Shown: positions 1 through 8,753 of the stretch, piece by piece
How the letters are laid out: every line of letters starts with the position of its first letter
How positions within the stretch are numbered: the first letter of the stretch is position 1
From: JAEUNX01 sp034004685
Lineage (GTDB): Bacteria; Pseudomonadota; Gammaproteobacteria; Burkholderiales; Rhodocyclaceae
Assembly: GCA_034004685.1 (NCBI GenBank)
Contig: JAVEWG010000014.1
Coordinates: 1-64,000, forward strand
Reading direction: 5' to 3'
DNA: 64,000 bases
Position numbers and translations under genes: made by a program
The notes under the pieces: model-generated
Databases searched by the model: none
The model's input: only the letters and a program-made list of their open reading frames with translations
What the model was told of the DNA's origin: nothing

Positions 1-368
1 TGCGGCTTCAGCAACTCCTGATGCCCAGTCGGGAAGGGGGGGAGGATCAAGCCATCGACACCCTTACTTTCGACTGGACCCTGGCCCAGATCGTCAGCGA
101 GATGTGCGGCAACCCGGTCATCAAGCTCTTCATCTCGATCATCTATGAATTTGGCGCCAGCCATTGGCGACTCGGCCTGGAAGCCCATTACCGCGAACAC
201 GTGGCGCGCCTCCAAGACGCCAGGAATCAGATTATCCAGGCCATTCTGGCAGGGGACTCCGAACTGGCCATGCTCTATTCCCAACGCCGTTCCGAGCTGA
301 TCTTCAAGCTGATCGAGGGCATGCCGCCGGAAGTCCCCAACCCGACCCCCCTGGCCCAGGCGTCCTAG
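1..368 (+). CDS. GntR-family regulator, FCD domain, C-terminal part only
   Basis: The frame is open from the first base and ends at TAG (366-368), so the gene starts upstream of the window. The visible roughly 120 residues are helical. Their end, with the pattern QIIQAILAGDSELA followed by a basic helix, resembles the last helices of the FCD effector-binding domain of GntR/FadR-type regulators. The N-terminal winged helix lies outside the window, so the DNA-binding half is not seen. An ATG at 21 is open upstream and is probably internal. It may control the neighbouring catabolic island, but only position suggests this. Confidence 0.6.
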   Translation, partial: RLQQLLMPSREGGEDQAIDTLTFDWTLAQIVSEMCGNPVIKLFISIIYEFGASHWRLGLEAHYREHVARLQDARNQIIQAILAGDSELAMLYSQRRSELIFKLIEGMPPEVPNPTPLAQAS

Positions 369-658
369 AGGGCCCTAAGCAGATCCGCCCGACTCCCCTC
401 TGCCCGGTCCTGACCAAGCCTTGATGGGGCTGGGTCGGGAAGTAATCCACGGATTTCACAGGCAAGAATCAGCTCGCCCAGGCGTCTTACTCATGGCCGG
501 TTGGGAAATGAATAGTCGATTCGCCGCGCCGGTGACGCTGCGCTCCTCCATGAGGGCCTGAAAGGCGGTCAGCAGATTCAGATCGATTCTTGAAAGACGC
601 GAATCGATGGGTTCCATCTTTCCCGCCTATTCACATGGCGCTTTGCAGGGAACGCCGT
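369..658. other. intergenic stretch, no gene recognised
   Basis: Lies between the partial GntR gene (+) and the end of nnrU (-). Short frames here have no recognisable content. The only structure I see is the inverted repeat at 582-608. Confidence 0.5.
582..608. repeat. perfect 8-bp inverted repeat, 11-nt spacer
   Basis: Arms ATCGATTC (582-589) and GAATCGAT (601-608) are exact reverse complements separated by 11 nt. The site lies about 50 bp past the nnrU stop and has no T-tract on either strand. It could be an operator or a weak hairpin; no function is assigned. Confidence 0.4.
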
Positions 659-1333
659 TCACATCAAGGGCCGATTGAAGGCCCAACCATGCAGGGCCAC
701 GATGCAGGCATATACCACCAGGGCGAGCATGGGTTTGGCCCATCCGATGCCACGCCAATCAACGGGGGTAGCGCCGGCAAAGGGTAGAACCGAGGTCCCT
801 TGGGCATAGCGGATCCAGCGTTGCCCATACTGGCGCCAGCGCTTGCCATCAATGGCAAACATTCCTCCGAAGGAGAGGATCCCCATGCCCCCGAACAGAA
901 TGAGGGCGGCACCGTTACCGTTGGCCAGCAAGTGGCAAATCGACCATAGGCCTGTTCCCCACAGGAAGGGGTGGCGGGTAATGGTGACGATCCCGGAGGG
1001 CTGCCAGGCCTCTTCCAGAAGCCGTTCATTGCCCTGGGCGGCAGGATTGGGGGACGAAACCCCCAGGACAACCAGCATCACCGCAAAGGGCATGAGGGCC
1101 ATGGCTGCGTGACGGCCAAGGCCCCCGAGATTCCAGAGGGGTTGTCCCACCACCCCCCGAAAGCAGACCACGGTGGCTACGAGCCCGGCCAGCGCCACCA
1201 GGGAGTAAGCCGCAAGGAAACCCTTCTCCCCCAGGGTTTTTACCAAGAAGGGCCGAAGGGGGTCCGCCGAGAAAAGAAAATGCCCCCCGACAAAGACCGA
1301 AACTGCGGCAAGCAAAGGCAAGTAGGCATTCAT
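659..1333 (-). CDS. nnrU: NnrU-family integral membrane protein
   Basis: A 224-residue hydrophobic protein with about six membrane segments. The N-terminus (GHFLFSADPLRPFL, then LGEKGFLAAYSLVALAGL) is the signature of the NnrU family, linked in denitrifiers to nitric oxide or nitrite metabolism and distantly related to isoprenylcysteine-methyltransferase-like membrane proteins. The internal TRHPFLWG patch is also typical. I chose ATG 1333 because GGAG sits 6 nt before it; the in-frame ATG at 1345 has no good ribosome site. It follows the ferredoxin gene on the same strand but is separated by a large inverted repeat, so it is probably not part of the P450 operon. The biochemical role of the family is not settled. 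Confidence 0.8.
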   Translation of the reverse strand: MNAYLPLLAAVSVFVGGHFLFSADPLRPFLVKTLGEKGFLAAYSLVALAGLVATVVCFRGVVGQPLWNLGGLGRHAAMALMPFAVMLVVLGVSSPNPAAQGNERLLEEAWQPSGIVTITRHPFLWGTGLWSICHLLANGNGAALILFGGMGILSFGGMFAIDGKRWRQYGQRWIRYAQGTSVLPFAGATPVDWRGIGWAKPMLALVVYACIVALHGWAFNRPLM

Positions 1334-1395
1334 GATCGACTCCATGATTTAAATCCCAGGGGCGACATCCGACCAGACACTTCCAAGGAGGTGTT

Positions 1396-1455
1396 GGCCG
1401 GATGAATCCCGCCCTACGAAGGGCTGGCAGGCCGTAGGGCCGGATTCATCCGGCC
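1396..1455. repeat. 22-bp inverted repeat, GTAGGGC-type dispersed element
   Basis: Arm 1396-1417 (starting GGCCGGATGAATCC) pairs with arm 1434-1455 (ending GGATTCATCCGGCC) with one mismatch around a 16-nt loop. The unit is built from the GTAGGGC plus GGATTCATCC modules seen in dispersed intergenic hairpins of many beta- and gammaproteobacteria. It lies between the ferredoxin gene and nnrU and could end or protect the operon mRNA. Confidence 0.65.
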
Positions 1456-1626
1456 TGCTCGAATCGACGCTGCCGGGCAGGGCAAGCCTCCACCAGCCCC
1501 CCGTCTGCGGCCATACCTGCGTTGCCGCATGCAACAGGGCACCCAGCGGTGCCGGCGGCAAACGCGGCCCTGATTCGAACCAAGGCCCAGTACAGCGCCC
1601 GATCAAGCTTCCGGCCACCGAGGCAC

Positions 1627-1950
1627 TCAAAAAAATTGGGAGGCGGGCAAGCGCACCACCATCCCCTCCAGTTCGGGAGCAAGCTTGATCTGACAGCTCA
1701 GGCGGCTCCCCGGCTGGGGATTGAGCAAGCCATCCAGCACCGCCAGCTCGTCCTGGCTCGGCGCAGCCAGGCTGGCCAGATACTGAGGATCCACATAGCA
1801 ATGGCAGGTGGCGCAATTGCAGGCGCCACCACAATCCCCCACGATCCCGGGGATCAGGTTGTCGATGGCCACCTGCATCAGGTTGGTGCCATTTTCTGCG
1901 TCCACCTGGTGAGCGGTACCGTCGTGCTCGATATAAACGATGCGTGTCAT
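1627..1950 (-). CDS. [2Fe-2S] ferredoxin, putidaredoxin/adrenodoxin type
   Basis: A 107-residue electron carrier expected to pass electrons from the adjacent flavoprotein to the P450. Cluster ligands are C40, C46, C49 and C86 (C40-GGACN-C46-AT-C49), the same spacing as putidaredoxin (C39/45/48/86). Two extra cysteines, C44 and C51, lie inside the loop. Putidaredoxin ends in Trp106, which contacts P450cam; here the last residue is Phe107, also aromatic. The start at ATG 1950 gives the family length, while a longer in-frame start at 2016 would add an unrelated tail. No clear Shine-Dalgarno is seen, so coupling to the upstream reductase stop (22 nt away) is likely. Last gene of the operon. Confidence 0.93.
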   Translation of the reverse strand: MTRIVYIEHDGTAHQVDAENGTNLMQVAIDNLIPGIVGDCGGACNCATCHCYVDPQYLASLAAPSQDELAVLDGLLNPQPGSRLSCQIKLAPELEGMVVRLPASQFF

Positions 1951-1972
1951 ATAAAAATCTGGAGAAATGGGT

Positions 1973-3205
1973 TCAGTCTTCAAACAGGCTCTTGAGGGGC
2001 AATGCGGTATCGGCAAGGCGCGCCCGGTCCACTGGGCGCCCCCGTGCCACCAATTGCTTGGCAGCCATGAAATCCTGCATGTGATTGACCGTATCCGCCG
2101 CGATCACCACCCCGTCTTTCAGGTAAAAGGCCGAAAAGGAACGGGAGGCGGGCTCGCCCCGGAACACCACGTCGTCGTAGCCCTCGGAAATACCCACCAT
2201 CTGGAGCTTGAGATCGTATTGATTGGACCAGAACCAGGGGATAGGCCTGTAGGGCAGCGCCTTACCGCAGATCGTGGCCGCCACCGTGCGGGCCTGCTCG
2301 GTGGCGTTAGGCACGGATTCGAAACGCATCCGCCGCCCGTACAGGGGATTGGGGTGGTTGGCCACATCCCCCACGGCAAGGATATGGGGGTCCGAGGTGC
2401 AAGCGTGGGCATCCACCAAGATGCCATCCCCCACCTCCAGGCCGGCGGCCTGGGCCAGTTCCACGCTGGGGATCAAGCCATTGCCGATCACCACCACGTC
2501 GGCGGGGATGATCTCTCCGTCCGCCAGTAAAATGGCCGTTGCCTTTCCCGCCACAGTTTGCAGGGCGGTGATGGTGACGCCGGTCCGCACATCCACCCCG
2601 GCCTGACGATGCACGCCTTCGTAGAAGGACGACATTTCGGGACCGGTCACCCGGGCCAGGACCCGGGGCCCCCGCACCAGGGCCGTCACCTTGAGGCCGT
2701 GCTTGATGCCGATGGCCGCCACCTCCAGGCCGATGTAGCCTCCGCCTATCACCACCAGGGATTTGCCCGGCACCATGGCCTCCCCAATGGCGTGGGACTC
2801 CTCGATGGTGCGCAGGTAATGCACATTGCTCGCCTCGGCGCCAGGCAGCGGCAGGGGGCGGTTACGCCCCCCGGTTGCCAGCACCAGGGCATCGTAGGCC
2901 AGAACCCGACCGTCCTCCAGACGCACAGTGCGGGCATCTCGCTCAATGGCCACGGCCCGCACGCCTCGCAACAGTTCGATGCCAGCCTTGGCGTAGACCG
3001 CCCCGGACTTGATTGCCAAGGATTCAAGACTGACCTCCCGGCCCAGGTATTCCTTGGACAGGGGTGGCCGGCGATAGGGCAGATGCACCTCCTCCCCCAC
3101 CATCTGGATACGACCCGGGTAACCCATCTGGCGCAGGCAGGTGGCCACCTCGGCGCCGGCCTGGCCACTGCCGATGATCACCACCCCCGCCCCCTGGCTG
3201 CTCAT
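1973..3205 (-). CDS. NAD(P)H-dependent ferredoxin reductase (putidaredoxin reductase-like)
   Basis: A 410-residue FAD flavoprotein of the rubredoxin/putidaredoxin reductase family. It has an FAD Rossmann motif at residues 12-17 (GSGQAG), PPLSKEYL near 47-54 which packs on the flavin, a second nucleotide-binding motif around 152-160 (VIGGGYIGLEV), and an ILAVGDVANHP block near 274-283. Its role is to move electrons from NAD(P)H to the ferredoxin encoded next door. The start overlaps the preceding SDR by 4 nt (ATGA), so translation is coupled. Since a rubredoxin is also in the operon and this family can serve either partner, it may reduce both; that is inference. Confidence 0.93.
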   Translation of the reverse strand: MSSQGAGVVIIGSGQAGAEVATCLRQMGYPGRIQMVGEEVHLPYRRPPLSKEYLGREVSLESLAIKSGAVYAKAGIELLRGVRAVAIERDARTVRLEDGRVLAYDALVLATGGRNRPLPLPGAEASNVHYLRTIEESHAIGEAMVPGKSLVVIGGGYIGLEVAAIGIKHGLKVTALVRGPRVLARVTGPEMSSFYEGVHRQAGVDVRTGVTITALQTVAGKATAILLADGEIIPADVVVIGNGLIPSVELAQAAGLEVGDGILVDAHACTSDPHILAVGDVANHPNPLYGRRMRFESVPNATEQARTVAATICGKALPYRPIPWFWSNQYDLKLQMVGISEGYDDVVFRGEPASRSFSAFYLKDGVVIAADTVNHMQDFMAAKQLVARGRPVDRARLADTALPLKSLFED

Positions 3206-3966
3206 GCTGGCGCTCCCCCGGTGGGCATGGGACGCATTTCCACCAGTTCCGGATTGACGCTGCGGGGAGTACCGAGGGTGTGGACCACCATAGCCGCCAG
3301 ATCCCGAGGATCGGCCGCGCCGGCCATGAACTTGGCGGCAAAGCCGCTTTCGGCAAAGGCCTGCATAAGGGCTGCCAGCTTGTCCGGCGGCATGTTGGGG
3401 GGCTGCTCGGAGGCGATCTGGCCACTGCGGAAGATCATCACCCGGATGCTCTGACCCTGGACTTCATGGCGCAGACCGGCGCAAACGGTCTCGATGGCCG
3501 CCTTCGAGCCGGCGTAAAGGGACAGATAGGGCGGCGGATGATTCACCGACTCGGACGAGATGGTGAGGATGTCGCCACCCCCCCGGGTCCTTAGCCGGGG
3601 AATGGCTTCCCGCATGCAATAGACCGAGGACAGGATGTTGGCCCCCACCATCAGGGCGATCTCTTCATCCAGAGCCTCATCAATGCGCACCGGCAGGTAG
3701 GAGGCCGCATTGTTGATCAGGACATCCAAACCGCCAAATGCCTGATCCACCGCCTTGAAGGCAGCGCGGACCTGGTCCGGATTGGAGAGATCCGCCGCCA
3801 CCGGCAGGATCTTCCCGCCGGAAGCGGCGCTCACTTCCCGCAGCTTGGCCTCGGTGCGACCGAATATCGCCACCTGATACCCTTCCTGCACCAGAGCCTC
3901 GGCGATCCTGCGCCCCAGCCCCTGCCCACCACCAGTCACCACGGCCACCTTGCTGGATCGGTTCAT
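3202..3966 (-). CDS. SDR-family oxidoreductase
   Basis: A classical short-chain dehydrogenase of about 254 residues, with cofactor loop VTGGGQGLG, NAG-type motif (INNAASYLP) and catalytic YAGSK (YxxxK) after the ISSES serine. I chose ATG 3966 because AGGGA lies just before it; an in-frame ATG at 3996 forms an ATGA overlap with the end of the GMC oxidoreductase gene and cannot be excluded. Its place between a GMC alcohol oxidoreductase and the P450 redox partners suggests it oxidises or reduces a hydroxy/keto intermediate. The substrate is unknown. Confidence 0.88.
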   Translation of the reverse strand: MNRSSKVAVVTGGGQGLGRRIAEALVQEGYQVAIFGRTEAKLREVSAASGGKILPVAADLSNPDQVRAAFKAVDQAFGGLDVLINNAASYLPVRIDEALDEEIALMVGANILSSVYCMREAIPRLRTRGGGDILTISSESVNHPPPYLSLYAGSKAAIETVCAGLRHEVQGQSIRVMIFRSGQIASEQPPNMPPDKLAALMQAFAESGFAAKFMAGAADPRDLAAMVVHTLGTPRSVNPELVEMRPMPTGGAPA

Positions 3967-3992
3967 GGCATCCCTTTTTTTAGTTGCGGATG

Positions 3993-5633
3993 TCATCGAG
4001 CATGCTCGGCGGCAATCATGGCCCCGACCTTGAAGCCGATCATCATGGAGGGCGCGTTGGTATTGCCGGAGGTGATGATGGGCATGATGGAGGCATCCAC
4101 CACCCGCAAGCCGGCAATGCCATGGACCTTGAGTTCATGGTCCACCACCGCCATCTCGTCCCGCCCCATCTTGCAGGTGCCCACCGGGTGGTAACCCAGC
4201 TGGCCGGTGTTGAGGGCGTAGTCCAGCAGGGCTTCATCGGTCACCACGGCAGGGCCGGGCAAAACCTCTTCCAGGCCATGGGCCGCCAGGGCCGGCTGCA
4301 AGCCGATCTGGCGGACGAGGCGGATGATGCCAAGCATGGTCGCCTTGTCCGCGTCGGAGCGCAGGTGCTCGTAGCGAATGCGGGGCTTCACGGTGAAATC
4401 GGGGGACTGGATCATCACGTCGCCCCCCGGGGTGGGCCGGGTGGGACAACCAAAACACGTCAACCCGCCGATGGTGGAGGGCACCACGGAACCGCCGGGA
4501 TCGCTGACCGAAGGGACCGATGGATTGCTCTTGCTGGACATGGACAGGGGCGCCATCAGCAACTGGGCATCGGCCCGCTCCAGGTCCGGCCGGGTCTTGA
4601 AAAATGCACCAACCTGGCCAGCGGCCATGGCCATGACTCCCTTGTGAAGCAGGGCGTACTTGAGGAGATTCTTCACCAGGCGCAGGCCCTGGACCTCACC
4701 ATTCAGGCTGCCGTTGCGCACTGTATGCACGCAGCCTGAATTGAGGTGTTCCTGGAGGTTGCCGCCCACGCCGGGCAGATCCCGCAGCACCGGTATGCCC
4801 AGGGAGGCGAGGTGGGCCGCCGGTCCGATGCCCGACAGCTGGAGCAACTTGGGGCTGGCGATGGCGCCGGTGGAGACGATCACCTCCTTCATCGCCCGAA
4901 AGGTCTGCAGACCCGTGGCGGTCAGGCACTCCACCCCCACCGCGCGCTGCCCCTCGATCACCACCCGGCGGACCGTCACATCCTTCATGACCGTGAGGTT
5001 AGGCTTATCCATCACCCGGTCCAGGAAAGCCACTGCGGAACTCTGCCGCCGGCCATTCAGGATGGTGCGCTGGTAATAGCCGATCCCCACCTGGTCTTCC
5101 CGGTTGAGGTCCTCCCGGCGAGGCAGTCCCACCTCCACCCCGGCCTGGATATAGGCATCGGAAATGGCATTGGGCTCGGCGGTGCAGGTCACGTTCAGGG
5201 GGCCGCCCACGCCCCGCTGATCATCGGACCCCAGCTCGTGGTTCTCCATGGCCTTGAATACCGGCAACACGTCGGACCAGCCCCAGCCGGGGTTGCCCAG
5301 CCGGGCCCAGTCGTCGTAATCCTCTGGCTGGCCCCGCACATAGACCATGCCATTGATGCTGCTGCCGCCCCCCAAAAGCCGCCCGCCTTTCCAGGAGGCG
5401 GTGGGCGCCCGGCGGTTGGCCGCCGGCTCCTGGTGATACATCCAGTCGGTATCGGGCTTGTCGTGGAGCGCGGGGAAACCCATGGGCATGGTGACGAAGA
5501 AACCGTGGTGGTCGGGCTTGCCCGCCTCCACCAACAGCACCCGGTGGGCCGGGTTCTGGACCAGTTGATAGACCAGCGCGCAACCCGCCGATCCACCCCC
5601 CACCACAATGAAATCGTATTGCGCTTTCTGCAT
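3993..5633 (-). CDS. GMC-family FAD-dependent alcohol oxidoreductase (choline dehydrogenase-like)
   Basis: A 546-residue flavoprotein. The ADP-binding loop is at residues 11-17 (VGGGSAG) and the GMC signature is GGGSSINGMVYVRG near 87-100. The catalytic C-terminal pair is H482 (HPVGTCKMG) and N526 (SGNTNAP). Family members oxidise primary alcohols to aldehydes, with electrons leaving via FAD. It lies 13 nt after the aldehyde dehydrogenase gene, a classical alcohol-to-aldehyde-to-acid pairing next to a P450. The natural substrate is probably the hydroxylated P450 product rather than choline, since no bet genes are present. Confidence 0.92.
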   Translation of the reverse strand: MQKAQYDFIVVGGGSAGCALVYQLVQNPAHRVLLVEAGKPDHHGFFVTMPMGFPALHDKPDTDWMYHQEPAANRRAPTASWKGGRLLGGGSSINGMVYVRGQPEDYDDWARLGNPGWGWSDVLPVFKAMENHELGSDDQRGVGGPLNVTCTAEPNAISDAYIQAGVEVGLPRREDLNREDQVGIGYYQRTILNGRRQSSAVAFLDRVMDKPNLTVMKDVTVRRVVIEGQRAVGVECLTATGLQTFRAMKEVIVSTGAIASPKLLQLSGIGPAAHLASLGIPVLRDLPGVGGNLQEHLNSGCVHTVRNGSLNGEVQGLRLVKNLLKYALLHKGVMAMAAGQVGAFFKTRPDLERADAQLLMAPLSMSSKSNPSVPSVSDPGGSVVPSTIGGLTCFGCPTRPTPGGDVMIQSPDFTVKPRIRYEHLRSDADKATMLGIIRLVRQIGLQPALAAHGLEEVLPGPAVVTDEALLDYALNTGQLGYHPVGTCKMGRDEMAVVDHELKVHGIAGLRVVDASIMPIITSGNTNAPSMMIGFKVGAMIAAEHAR

Positions 5634-5646
5634 GGTTGCCCGTTCC

Positions 5647-7137
5647 TCAGCCGATGGGGAAAGTGATGGCCTTTTCCAGCATGTACTCGTTCAGCCAGTG
5701 GGGGCCGAACTCGCGGCCGATGCCGGAGAACTTGTAGCCGCCGAAGGGCGCCTTGAGGAACAGGTCCCCCGTGCCCCCATTGACCGCCACCCCGCCGGTG
5801 CGCAGACGCAAGGCAATCCGGTAGGCGGCGGCGGCGTCGGCAGACATCACCGCGCCGTTCAGGCCGAAGGGCGAATCGTTGGCCAGGGCCACCGCCTCAT
5901 CGTCGGTGTCATAGCCGATCACCACGCCGATCGGGCCAAAGACCTCCTCCTGGGCCAGGCGGGAACGGTTATCCACGTCGTCGAAGAGGGTTGGCTCGAA
6001 GAAGTAGCCTTTATCCAGGTCGGCCGGCCGCTTGCCCCCCAGCACCAGCCTGGCGCCGGAATCAAGCCCCAGCTGGACGTAGCGCTCGGTCTTCTGCCGC
6101 GCTGTCTCCCGGATCAGGGGGCCGACGATGGAGGTGGGGTCGGCCGGGTTGCCGATCTTGAAGGAGCTGGCAATGGCCTTGGTCATCTCCACGAAAGCCG
6201 GCCGCACCGAATTATGGACAATGAAGCGGGTCAGCAAGGCACAGCCCTGCCCGGCATGCATGGTGAAGCTGAAGGCCGCCATCGCCGCGGCCTTTTGCAG
6301 ATCCGCGTCGGCCCGCACGATCATGGCGGACTTGCCCCCCAGCTCCAGGTGGAGCCTCTTCAGGGTTGGTGCCGCCTGGGCCATGATGGCCTTGCCCACC
6401 GCATCAGACCCGGTGAAGCTGACCAGATCCACCCGGGGGTCGCTGGTCAGCGCCGAGCCCACCTCCGGTCCACCGGTAACGATGTTCAGCGCCCCAGCCG
6501 GCAGCCCGGCTTCCTGGGCGGCATAACCCAGCAGCAGGCCCGAGAAGGGGGTGAACTGGGAGGGCTTCAGCACCACCGTGTTGCCGGTCAGGAGAGCCGG
6601 CACCGCCTTGTCCACGCACAGCAGGAAGGGATAGTTGTAGGGCGCGATACCCGCCACCACCCCGTAGGGTTCCCGCACCGTGACGCCGGTGGCAAAGATG
6701 TCAGGCCCGGCCGGGTTGAAGGGGTTGGGCTTGAGCTCAAGCTGGGTGGGTTCTGGCTCGATGCGGGAAGCCAGCTTGATGGCATATTCCACCGAATCCA
6801 TGGCACCCTTGAACTGGGCGCTCAACATCAGCATTTGCACCGCCCCCACCTCGGCCACCAGCAGCCCGCAGATTTCCTGGGCCCGGGACGCCAGAGCCGC
6901 CTGGAAGCGGCGCATCACGGCGATGCGCTCGTCGACCGACATCCTCGGCCAGGGGCCTTGGTCAAATGCATGGCGGGCCGCCGCGATGGCGGCTTCCACG
7001 TCCCGCTGATCGCCGACCGGCGCCTGGCCGATGGATTCCTCGGTGGCGGGGTTCACGATCACTTCGCGCCCGCCGGACGCGGCTACCCACTCGCCACCGA
7101 TAAAGAGACCTGGAACGTCGGTAAAAGGCACAGCCAT
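5647..7137 (-). CDS. aldehyde dehydrogenase (NAD(P)+-dependent)
   Basis: A 496-residue ALDH with oxyanion-hole N168 (PYNYPF), general base E265 (LELGGKS) and nucleophile C299 (GQGCALLTRF). The start at ATG 7137 has AGAGGGG 8 nt upstream; the longer frame from 7176 lacks this support. It should oxidise the aldehyde made by the adjacent GMC enzyme to the carboxylate, which would then be activated to a CoA thioester. No acyl-CoA ligase is in the window. A 75-nt gap separates it from the rubredoxin gene upstream. Confidence 0.93.
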   Translation of the reverse strand: MAVPFTDVPGLFIGGEWVAASGGREVIVNPATEESIGQAPVGDQRDVEAAIAAARHAFDQGPWPRMSVDERIAVMRRFQAALASRAQEICGLLVAEVGAVQMLMLSAQFKGAMDSVEYAIKLASRIEPEPTQLELKPNPFNPAGPDIFATGVTVREPYGVVAGIAPYNYPFLLCVDKAVPALLTGNTVVLKPSQFTPFSGLLLGYAAQEAGLPAGALNIVTGGPEVGSALTSDPRVDLVSFTGSDAVGKAIMAQAAPTLKRLHLELGGKSAMIVRADADLQKAAAMAAFSFTMHAGQGCALLTRFIVHNSVRPAFVEMTKAIASSFKIGNPADPTSIVGPLIRETARQKTERYVQLGLDSGARLVLGGKRPADLDKGYFFEPTLFDDVDNRSRLAQEEVFGPIGVVIGYDTDDEAVALANDSPFGLNGAVMSADAAAAYRIALRLRTGGVAVNGGTGDLFLKAPFGGYKFSGIGREFGPHWLNEYMLEKAITFPIG

Positions 7138-7212
7138 CTTCAAACCCCTCTCATTATTCATTATGGAAACTACCAAGCATATTCCGGGTTGGAAACCGGG
7201 GCTCAGGGAACC

Positions 7213-7383
7213 TCAGGCATCCACTTCCATCATCATGAAATCCCCCTTGGTGGCGCCGCATTGGGGGCACACCCAGGTTTCAGGGATATCCGCCCAGGGG
7301 GTGCCGGGAGCGATACCCTCCTCCGGTAGCCCCAGGGCTTCGTCATAGATAAAGCCACAAAAAAAGCACTGCCACTTTTTCAT
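7213..7383 (-). CDS. rubredoxin
   Basis: A 56-residue iron protein with four cysteines binding one Fe: C6/C9 (CFFCG) and C39/C42 (CPQCG), plus the usual Y13, W30 and W37 aromatic core. Start ATG 7383 has AGGA 9 nt upstream. Rubredoxins of this type serve alkane monooxygenases (AlkB) or related enzymes, so one placed between a P450 and an ALDH gene, together with a separate [2Fe-2S] ferredoxin, is unusual. It may be an alternative carrier for the P450, accept electrons from the GMC enzyme, or serve an oxygenase encoded elsewhere. Confidence 0.93.
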   Translation of the reverse strand: MKKWQCFFCGFIYDEALGLPEEGIAPGTPWADIPETWVCPQCGATKGDFMMMEVDA

Positions 7384-7423
7384 TGCGCGTGTTCCTGTTG
7401 GGAATTTGATGGGGCCCTTGCGG

Positions 7424-8650
7424 TCAGGCCACCGTCCATTGCAAGGGCAGCGCCTCCAGGGCCACCACCAGACCCGGCAGGGTGCGCAGCTGAGCGTCAG
7501 GCGCAACGTCGAAGTCGGGAATCCGCTTCAGCCATTCCTCCAGAAACACCTTGATCTCCACCCGCGCCAGCATGGAGCCCAGACAACGGTGGGGCCCGTT
7601 ACCGAAACCGCCGTGGTAAGTCACCTTGCGGGACAGATCTGCATCCAGGGAATTGGGGAACTGCCTGTGGTCGAGGCTATGGGCCCCGGTATAGCAGCAC
7701 ACTAGATCACCGGCCCGGAAACTAATGCCCTTGTAGTCATGGTCCCGGGTCACCACCCGCACCAGGGTGGACACCGGAAAGCGCCGGAAGAGCTCCTCGA
7801 TCACGGCCTGGGCCGAAGCCGGCTGCTGTTCCAGCTGGGCCTTGAGCTGGTGCCGAACCCGGGGGTTACGAGCGAGATAGCGGGTGATGTAGCCCAAGGA
7901 AGCCGCCACCGTATCCAGACCGCCCAACAAGAGCAGCAACAGCATCCCCACCAGCTCTTCGTCGGTCAGGGGCTTGCCGTCCACCTGGGCCTGGACCAGC
8001 TGGCTCAGCAGGTCCGTACCCGGATTGGCGCGACGCGCCTGGATGGTCTGCATGGCATACCCGGCCAGGGCCAGGAAGGGGCTGCGGTCATCCGGGTTCG
8101 CCGGGCGCACGACCCCCTCCACCAAGGGCAGCAGCTTCTCCCGCTCTGAATCGGGAATCCCCACCATGTTCATGAAGATCGCGATGGGCAGGCGGTAGGC
8201 GAACTCCGCCATGAACTCGCAACCGCCCTTCGCATGGAAACCTTCCACCAGTTCGATGGTGAGTTTGCGGGCGGACTCTCCCAGGGGCATCACGTTTTTG
8301 GGGGAAAAGGCTCCCGTAAACAGAGCCCGGTACTTGGTGTGCTCCGGCGGATCCATGTTGAGGGGCACCACCCGCACCCCGAAGTTGCGCTCCCGGGGCA
8401 CCACGTTGATGGATGAAGAGTAGAGATCCGACGCGCTGATGAAATGCACAAAGTCCTCGCCCCGGGTGGACACCCAATGCCCCCCATTGGCGCGGGTCCA
8501 GAAAATCTCCGGGGTATCGGATGCCTGGTAGGTGTCATGGTACCAAGTGTGGTAATCGCCATCCTGGGCGCTGGTCTGGTACAGGTCGAATTCCCTCACC
8601 AGGGCGGGATCGACGTTGGGCGGGAGTTGTACGGCTGGTGTGGTGCTCAT
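7424..8650 (-). CDS. cytochrome P450, P450cam (CYP101)-like
   Basis: A 408-residue soluble class I P450. The heme thiolate is C356 in GFGNGPHRCLG (P450cam C357). The I-helix oxygen-activation motif is G243-GLDT-V, matching the GGLDTV of P450cam, and E286xxR289 is the K-helix pair. The C-terminal stretch (LEEWLKRIPDF, then ALPLQW) also follows P450cam closely. It should hydroxylate an unactivated carbon of a terpene-like or alicyclic substrate using the ferredoxin and reductase of the same operon. AGGAG stands 8 nt before ATG 8650. First gene of the run, 103 bp after the TetR gene. Substrate cannot be inferred from these motifs. Confidence 0.94.
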   Translation of the reverse strand: MSTTPAVQLPPNVDPALVREFDLYQTSAQDGDYHTWYHDTYQASDTPEIFWTRANGGHWVSTRGEDFVHFISASDLYSSSINVVPRERNFGVRVVPLNMDPPEHTKYRALFTGAFSPKNVMPLGESARKLTIELVEGFHAKGGCEFMAEFAYRLPIAIFMNMVGIPDSEREKLLPLVEGVVRPANPDDRSPFLALAGYAMQTIQARRANPGTDLLSQLVQAQVDGKPLTDEELVGMLLLLLLGGLDTVAASLGYITRYLARNPRVRHQLKAQLEQQPASAQAVIEELFRRFPVSTLVRVVTRDHDYKGISFRAGDLVCCYTGAHSLDHRQFPNSLDADLSRKVTYHGGFGNGPHRCLGSMLARVEIKVFLEEWLKRIPDFDVAPDAQLRTLPGLVVALEALPLQWTVA

Positions 8651-8753
8651 GTCATCTACTCCTGTTCTGCGTACTCAAGGATTCGTGTCGGGAGGGAACG
8701 GTCGGCCACCCGGTGCAAAAGCTCACCACCAGGTTGGGTCAGGGCTCTGCAAC

